A stretch of 13,187 nucleotides of DNA from Cylindrobasidium torrendii FP15055 ss-10. Lineage: Eukaryota > Basidiomycota > Agaricomycetes > Agaricales > Physalacriaceae. Under the pieces are notes generated by a model. The model did not search any database, had not been told where the DNA came from, and was given only the letters and a program-made list of their open reading frames with translations. The DNA lies in the NCBI GenBank assembly GCA_000934385.1, contig KN880884.1, positions 1 through 13,187 of the forward strand, written 5' to 3'. Positions 8,799 to 13,187 of the stretch are shown in pieces. A program made the position numbers and the translations under genes. Within the stretch, counting starts at the first letter, position 1; every line of letters begins with the position of its first letter.

Positions 8799-10818
8799 CT
8801 ACGCCTTGTACAATGTATCCAGAAACGTGGTCGCAAGTTGCCGTACCATCGAAGGCCCAACTGCGCTCGAATTGCCCAGACCTGAAAGCAAAGGAAGGCC
8901 ATCAGCCATCACTTCCGGAGAAACGACGCAAGAGTGGGTGGCACGCGCGGTCAGAAATCACGAAGAAAAGATGTATGGATGTGAGGGAAGAAAAGAGGCC
9001 AGAATGGAAGACGAGACGCACCATACAGCGCTACCATGGTTCCTTTCCCAGACGGGCTGGCCTTCGCCTCGCTCACAGCGTCCTTCAAGTCGGCAATAAA
9101 CTCATCCGCAACCTGGACAGTCAGTCGCTACACACATCCCTTCAGTATACTTCATTTCCCTTCTGGAAAAGAACGGATCACGTACTGTACACGCCAGATG
9201 CACACCAGGCGTCCCATTCAGTGCGTTGAGGTGCCATCCCCGCTGCGACATCTTGTCTCCCACCTCCAGAATGTTCACCTTGGGGTGCTTGGACGCAAAC
9301 GCCACCACAGACGCCGGTGGGTCGCCCATAACATACAACTCAGGAATCGTCTCGCGAATGGTGTCTGCGATCCGGCGCGCACATGTTACAATCTCCCTGC
9401 ACGACTGCAGATAGCCCTCGGAGCCCATGTACTGCATGGCGGCCCATGCGCCAGCGATAAGCGCTCCAGGACGAGAGCCAGAGAAACTGGGGCTGCCATA
9501 GACGCCGCCCATCCAGTCTGGGTAGACGTAGTATTGGTACTCGCGCAATGCAGCGTTGCGGTACATAATCACAGACGTGCCCTTGGGTGCAAACCCATAC
9601 TACAAGCCGTGTCAGCATTTGTCTCTGTAGCATGGCTAATACAGTACTTGCCTTGTGGGTATCACAACTAATAGCAGTTACACCGGGGACGCGGAAATCG
9701 AACGGCAGGAGCTTGTATCGTCCGTTTGTGCCCTCGGCAAGACCAGCCTTCTCTAGGTATGCGACAATGAAACTTCCTAGACAGCAGTCTACATGCAGGC
9801 CGAGGTTGTAAGCAGTCGCCAGAGCACCGAGCGCAGTGATATCGTCCTGGTTTCCGTCCGGGAAGTTGACAGAGGATCCCACAAGCATGATCGTGTTGGC
9901 GTTAATGGCACGCTTGACGCGTTTAATATCGACGCGTCGCGTCGCGCGATCGACAGGAATAACGTGCACCTTGACGCCAAAGTATTCAGCGGCTTTGTCG
10001 AATGCGGCGTGCGCAGAGTCTGGGATGATCCTGTACTAAGGTCAGAAGAGTACAACGGCGACAATGGGATTGGCCCACATTTCAGGACGAGTGATGTTCT
10101 TCGTTGCACGAGCCCAGTCCCTGTGCGTCTTGACCGACATGACAATGGACTCAGTTCCACCAGAGGTCATCGTTCCAGCACCATCGGGGTTGTTGAACAG
10201 CCTCAGAACCTGAGAGACGATTTCGGCTTCCATCTTGCGCACAGCGGGGAACACGTCTGGGTGGATAGGATTTGACACCGTGTATCGAGCGTAGGCCGCG
10301 ACAATAACCTTGTCCATCTCGTCCCCACCGTGGTAGACCGCGCCAGAGAGCTTTCCGTGCCTATAATCCGTCGAGTTCTCGAGCTCCGCGTCCATCTTGG
10401 CCATTTCTTCCAAAATCCAATCGAGTGACTTGCCCTGCTCGGGGAGGGAAAGGTGTCGTACAACACCTTCCCCACGGGGCACAAGCTTGCTCTCGATATC
10501 CACTCGTGCCTTTGCCATTTCCCCCGTCACTTTGTCTCGTGCGCTGGGAAGGCGGAGCAACAGAAATATAACGCGCTGCCAACAAATTAGTTCTCTAATG
10601 CCAAAATGATAGAGCAGACCACGCACCTGCGCACACCATGTATAAATCTCCTTCCCCGTGGTCACTATCCCGCGCGCCCGGATGTGTCGGTGTACGCGCA
10701 GCAGATGCGTCACAAAGAAGTACAGAAACAGAATCGTCTTTGCATTGTCAACCGCTGGGTTGAACAATATCGCCTTCGTCCAGGTCGTCAGACGCTGCTT
10801 GGCAAGCGCCGTAGACAT
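8799..10818 (-). CDS. DPL1: Sphingosine-1-phosphate lyase, PLP-dependent, 551 aa, complete
   Basis: This enzyme of the ER membrane cleaves phosphorylated sphingoid bases to a fatty aldehyde and phosphoethanolamine, the exit step of sphingolipid breakdown. Six exons: 10818-10627, 10575-10079, 10030-9652, 9599-9186, 9112-9022 and 8881-8799; the splice phases add up to 552 codons. Residues about 27-43 form the N-terminal membrane anchor. Family motifs in order are [10 protein letters not shown] (165-174), TSGGTES (201-207), [11 protein letters not shown] (234-244, with His237 as the expected PLP-stacking residue), HVDCCLG (Asp311, expected to contact the PLP ring nitrogen) and DTHK joined to YGFAPKG, with Lys356 as the expected Schiff-base lysine. 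[14 protein letters not shown] follows in exon 4. Length and motif spacing match fungal and animal lyases. Intron 3 uses a GC donor directly after the catalytic lysine codon. The gene sits downstream of a 304-bp divergent region shared with gene B (right copy). Confidence 0.96.
8882..9185 (-). other. Introns 4 and 5 of the S1P lyase gene flanking a 91-nt exon
   Basis: Intron 4 is 9185-9113 (73 nt, GTACGT donor, CTGAC branch, TCCAG acceptor). Intron 5 is 9021-8882 (140 nt, GTGCGT donor, pyrimidine-rich, TTTCAG acceptor) and is the longest in the window. The exon between them encodes [13 protein letters not shown] and continues to ALYG, matching the C-terminal lyase region, and exon 6 adds [12 protein letters not shown] and the stop. 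Confidence 0.88.
9600..9651 (-). other. GC-AG intron (intron 3) of the S1P lyase gene
   Basis: A 52-nt intron with donor AAG|GCAAGT and acceptor TTGTAG. Using GC as donor joins catalytic DTHK to YGFAPKG in phase 0, as in the family. The only nearby GT (four bases later) would break the frame. This matches the strong consensus around known GC donors. Confidence 0.88.
10031..10078 (-). other. Intron 2 of the S1P lyase gene
   Basis: A 48-nt phase-2 intron with donor GTGGGC, CTGAC branch site and TACAG acceptor. Its removal joins TRPEM to [10 protein letters not shown], keeping the PLP-site histidine in frame; unspliced, a TGA ends the frame. Confidence 0.88.
10576..10626 (-). other. Intron 1 of the S1P lyase gene, 51 nt and free of stops
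   Basis: Donor GTGCGT, CTAAT branch site and GGCAG acceptor, phase 0, between Gln64 and Arg65. The length is a multiple of three and no in-frame stop occurs, so retention would insert 17 residues next to the membrane anchor. Splicing is preferred because the intron has all consensus signals and a size typical of this locus. Confidence 0.75.
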
Positions 10819-11122
10819 GGTGGTGGAGGTAGTGGTGGTTCGAACGCAAGTGTTTATCGTTGCTGACCGTATTTCGGTTGTCTAATGAAGCCGCGGGCCG
10901 AACACTCTGGTCCCGTGCCCCTGGTCTTTGCCTCGAGCTACCATCACCTCCGAACAAATTCTCAGGAAACAGTGTGGTAAATTTTGGATAACAATTCCAC
11001 AAAGAAAAAGAACGTCTACATTCCTACCATTCGTTCCACTCCGTCCATCCACGTTCCCAATCCGCATACTTCAGGTCGCTTTCCTTCATCCCATCAACTT
11101 GACTTATCGCTTCTCGTTCGTT
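10819..11122. promoter_or_regulatory. Divergent promoter region between S1P lyase and gene B (right copy)
   Basis: 304 nt separate two start codons that point away from each other, so both promoters must share this segment. The lyase side has a CCACCATG-type start context and CCA-rich leader. The gene B side is pyrimidine-rich, with CTTTCC, TTCC and CCATCC runs. Only the 45 nt next to the gene B ATG (11078-11122) are shared with the left copy, so the rest of this promoter is unique to the right copy. Confidence 0.6.
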
Positions 11123-12128
11123 ATGGCCACGCCTTACACGGAGGACTGTATTTCCTTCACCGGCATATTTGGAGAACCAGTTGGTTTTCCAATATTCACC
11201 GATCCTCAGAATCCATTTGTGCGTAATAGCTCATGTTCAAGCACTCATTCTAACGGTGATGCAGCTGCGACTGCACGAACTCGGGAGCGGAATGAAATCT
11301 GGAGAGATAATCAAGAGCCTGTATGAACCTGGGAATTACCTCTACTGTATGTGAAGTTTTCGACCTAAAGATCTGTTCTCATGTATGTTGGTTGCAGTGC
11401 AACGGGATTTCGGCGCAAGAGCCTTTTTCAGTGGACACGCATTTGTTCCACTTGACGAAACTCTTCAAGCCATGGCCAACATTTACCAAAAGAATCAACA
11501 ATGCCTCTACGAAGACCGGGCCCGTATCAAGGTTTGAGCATATTGTGGAACTTCTACCGGCTGTATCGCTCACCTGGTCTGATAGATTAACCTTGATGCA
11601 CTGGAGTGCACATTTGTAGCTGCAACAATGTCACGCCCACTCTTTCTTCGACATCCTATTACTGGTATCATCACAAAGCACGAGCATCCTTACCCAGCCT
11701 TTCCGACCATCCGACTCCGCACGGCTGACCCCATCATGGTAGCGTCAAAAGCATGCTACCAACTATCAACATCCCTCCAAAAGAGACCCAACTTACTACT
11801 GCAATTTGAAGACGCACAAGAGTACTTCTACCGCAATCCACCGATTAGGTGGTTTTCCCGGGCTAATCGCCCTGTTATACCCAAACCACCGCTCATTCCT
11901 GCACCACCATCCGCGACAGCGTCTTCCCTGTTACCCGCACATTGCATAGTGCGGCCTGCTATGTCGACCACAACGCCGAGTACTCAAGACCGACGTCTGC
12001 GCAAACGCCAGCGCGACACGGCCCCATCTGGAGAATGTCCCCCCACCAAGCGCTCTCGTGGGGCTCCGTGCATCCCTCTGCGTAGGAACCCGCCTCGAGC
12101 TGCCAAAAACAATGGTAGAAAAATGTAG
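11123..12128 (+). CDS. Gene B, right copy: orphan 284-aa fungal protein with basic tail
   Basis: Same family as the left copy, with roughly 87% amino-acid identity by eye. Exons 11123-11218, 11265-11346, 11398-11531 and 11586-12128; introns 46, 51 and 54 nt with GTGCGT, GTATGT and GTTTGA donors. Every exon has exactly the length of its counterpart (96, 82, 134, 543 nt), whereas introns 1 and 2 differ in length. Residues 120-166 are identical to the left copy although ten bases differ, all silently. Variable positions cluster in residues 24-47, 167-190 and 205-225 and in the basic tail. The tail keeps RKRQR (243-247) and KRSR (259-262). The gene is divergent from the S1P lyase with a 304-nt gap and convergent with the second gene A. 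An open frame upstream of the ATG leaves a longer N-terminus possible. Function unknown; a nuclear location is inferred only from the tail. Confidence 0.78.
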
Positions 12129-12701
12129 CGCTTCCTGCGCAGGTGTAGAGCCGCATAGCTGATCTAGGAATCTACTGCATGTTAGATTGTGAACAGGTGT
12201 GCTTCTCACGAGTGTGTCTGTGTGCTAATCGCAGCCCTGCTGTTATATGCCAGCAGGCCCATTGGGTTATGGACCGCGGCGTATCCTGGTGTATCGATAT
12301 AGTCAATCCGAGCTGAACTCATGAAGACACATACAACCGCCGCCGTAGAAAATCCAAGCGAGTGCTACTGGAGTAGGATACTTGTATGTTATATTGGTTG
12401 TATTTTGGCGTAGACTTGCAATGCTTATTGTTTTTGGAAACCACTCGGGAGCATCATGCGGGCATAATCATAATCATATAGGCATAAGGGCATAAGTCGC
12501 GACATAGAGGCATAAGGCATATAGGGCATAAAGCAGACGGAGATTAGGTGAGTATTAAGAAATGGGAAGACATTGACACAGAGATAATAAATAGTAACAG
12601 GCAGGAAATGGGAAAGATATCACGAAGTTCATAGATACGCAGACAAGTTGGAAGCATAACCAAGAAACCAATCCATTGTTGTGCACTGAATGCAAGTCCT
12701 C
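12129..12701. other. Convergent intergenic region between B and A, right copy
   Basis: 573 nt without a supportable gene. The part next to gene A is nearly the same as in the left arm (12373-12563, 8 differences in 191 nt, no indel). The part next to gene B (12129-12372) is clearly diverged with several indels. It should contain both 3' UTRs. Confidence 0.6.
12451..12530 (-). repeat. Degenerate TATGCC-type tandem array, right copy
   Basis: The reverse-complement counterpart of 2318-2397, with the same number and order of units. On the plus strand it reads as GGCATAA/GGCATA repeats. Confidence 0.7.
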
Positions 12702-13187
12702 CTAAGCGCGACGCTTCTTCTTTGGCATCTCATAGCCCTTGTCGGCTGCAGAATCCGGCGCCTTGCGCTTCTTCTCTTGAATTGCAACCTGGCGCGCACT
12801 GAACCGCGTAGCGGGCTGACCACGACCGCGACGCGCCCGATTGCCTCTCCGCGCAATGTTGCCTGAGCCCGTAGCGGCCGGTTGACTTGGTCCGTCAGCT
12901 CTGCTGGATCCACCTCTCCCGCGGCCTGCATCTCGACTCCCACCTCTCCCTCCGCCTCCTCGTGCGGTACCGTTCGGAGGTGCAATAGTCGGTGGCTGAC
13001 TGGGTCCAGCAACAGGGTCAAGTGTGTTCTCCGGAGGGAACCTGAAGTCGAAAGGCTGGATGACGGTCTGCGACTCTGTATCGACATTCACAGGGTTGTC
13101 TGGCTGGCGACTGGGTCCGGCAACAGGTGGAGTGGAAGGCGCATCATCGTCTGGCAGAGACACGGGCGGCTGCTTGGGTGTCTCAAG
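12702..13187 (-). CDS. Gene A, right copy: C-terminal 161 codons only (window edge)
   Basis: The frame is open from the last base of the window to a TAG at 12704-12702. It aligns with the C-terminus of the left gene A without an indel: 147 of 161 residues agree. The first 50 residues (Pro/Ser/Asp linker up to FDFRF) and the last residues with the KKRK and KKKRR nuclear-type signal are the same. Most of the 14 differences lie in the RG/Gly/Ser-rich stretch between them. The rest of the gene, including the acidic tract, would lie beyond the window, so intactness cannot be judged. It converges on gene B (right copy), as in the left arm. Confidence 0.78.
   Translation of the reverse strand, partial: LETPKQPPVSLPDDDAPSTPPVAGPSRQPDNPVNVDTESQTVIQPFDFRFPPENTLDPVAGPSQPPTIAPPNGTARGGGGRGGSRDAGRGRGGSSRADGPSQPAATGSGNIARRGNRARRGRGQPATRFSARQVAIQEKKRKAPDSAADKGYEMPKKKRRA

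Larger units (their letters stand above)
11078..13187 (-). repeat. Right arm of the inverted duplication (continues past the window)
   Basis: The reverse complement of 1664-3785. It includes gene B with 45 nt of leader, the intergenic region with the TATGCC-type array, and the last 161 codons of gene A. Similarity still holds at the last base of the window, so the arm and the second gene A extend further. Confidence 0.93.

Noticed and set aside
10826..10850. GGTTCGAAC, resembling a tRNA T-loop
   Set aside because: The flanking bases cannot form the T-stem, and no acceptor or anticodon arms are present.
10984..11002. GGATAACAATTCCACA, which resembles the E. coli lac operator/reverse-primer region
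   Set aside because: Only about 11 contiguous bases match, the surrounding sequence is not vector-like, and it sits inside a fungal promoter; judged to be chance.
11219..11264. Reading gene B through intron 1 as a longer single-exon protein
   Set aside because: The two copies have different intron lengths (46 and 48 nt), so read-through gives different frames. Splicing gives matching proteins in both.
1664..13187. Composite transposon bounded by inverted repeats
   Set aside because: No transposase-like domain was recognised in A or B, and no terminal inverted repeats or target-site duplications were seen at the inner arm ends. The outer ends are outside the window, so this is set aside and not excluded.

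Overview
The window looks like nuclear DNA of a filamentous basidiomycete, probably an Agaricomycete. The genes carry many short introns of about 46-54 nt, with GT(A/G)NGT donors, CTAAC/CTGAC/CTAAT branch sites and YAG acceptors. Two conserved eukaryotic genes confirm a eukaryote: an alpha-arrestin and a sphingosine-1-phosphate lyase. There is no bacterial operon logic. I saw no tRNA, rRNA, CRISPR array or recognisable transposase.

Layout. (1) Left arm, 1-3785: the 3' part of an orphan gene A (plus strand, exons 37-321 and 377-2149) converges on a four-exon orphan gene B (minus strand, 3740 to 2737). (2) Spacer, about 3786-11077: a gene-poor 1.6 kb stretch, then an alpha-arrestin (minus, 7855 to 5382, two exons), a 0.94 kb intergenic region, and a complete six-exon sphingosine-1-phosphate lyase (minus, 10818 to 8799). 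(3) Right arm, 11078-13187: a second copy of B (plus, 11123-12128) converges on a second copy of A (minus, 12702 to beyond the window end). The right arm is the reverse complement of 1664-3785, so a two-gene A/B module exists as a large, imperfect inverted duplication around two housekeeping-type genes. The repeat runs off the right edge of the window, so its outer limit is unknown.

How the genes may work together. The lyase cleaves sphingosine-1-phosphate in the ER. The arrestin is expected to recruit a Rsp5-type ubiquitin ligase to plasma-membrane transporters. They are neighbours on the same strand, but nothing in the sequence shows a functional link. A and B are not recognised. Both carry C-terminal basic, nuclear-localisation-like tails. 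In the B pair all 855 coding bases align without an indel, all three introns are kept, and a 47-residue core has only synonymous differences. B is therefore very likely a real family under purifying selection. The A/B module is the best candidate for something undescribed here; whether it is a mobile, selfish or regulatory gene pair cannot be decided from this window.

Main uncertainties: the 5' ends of both A copies lie outside the window, the B start codon has an open upstream frame, and all splice calls rest on consensus, frame and, for B, agreement between the two copies.
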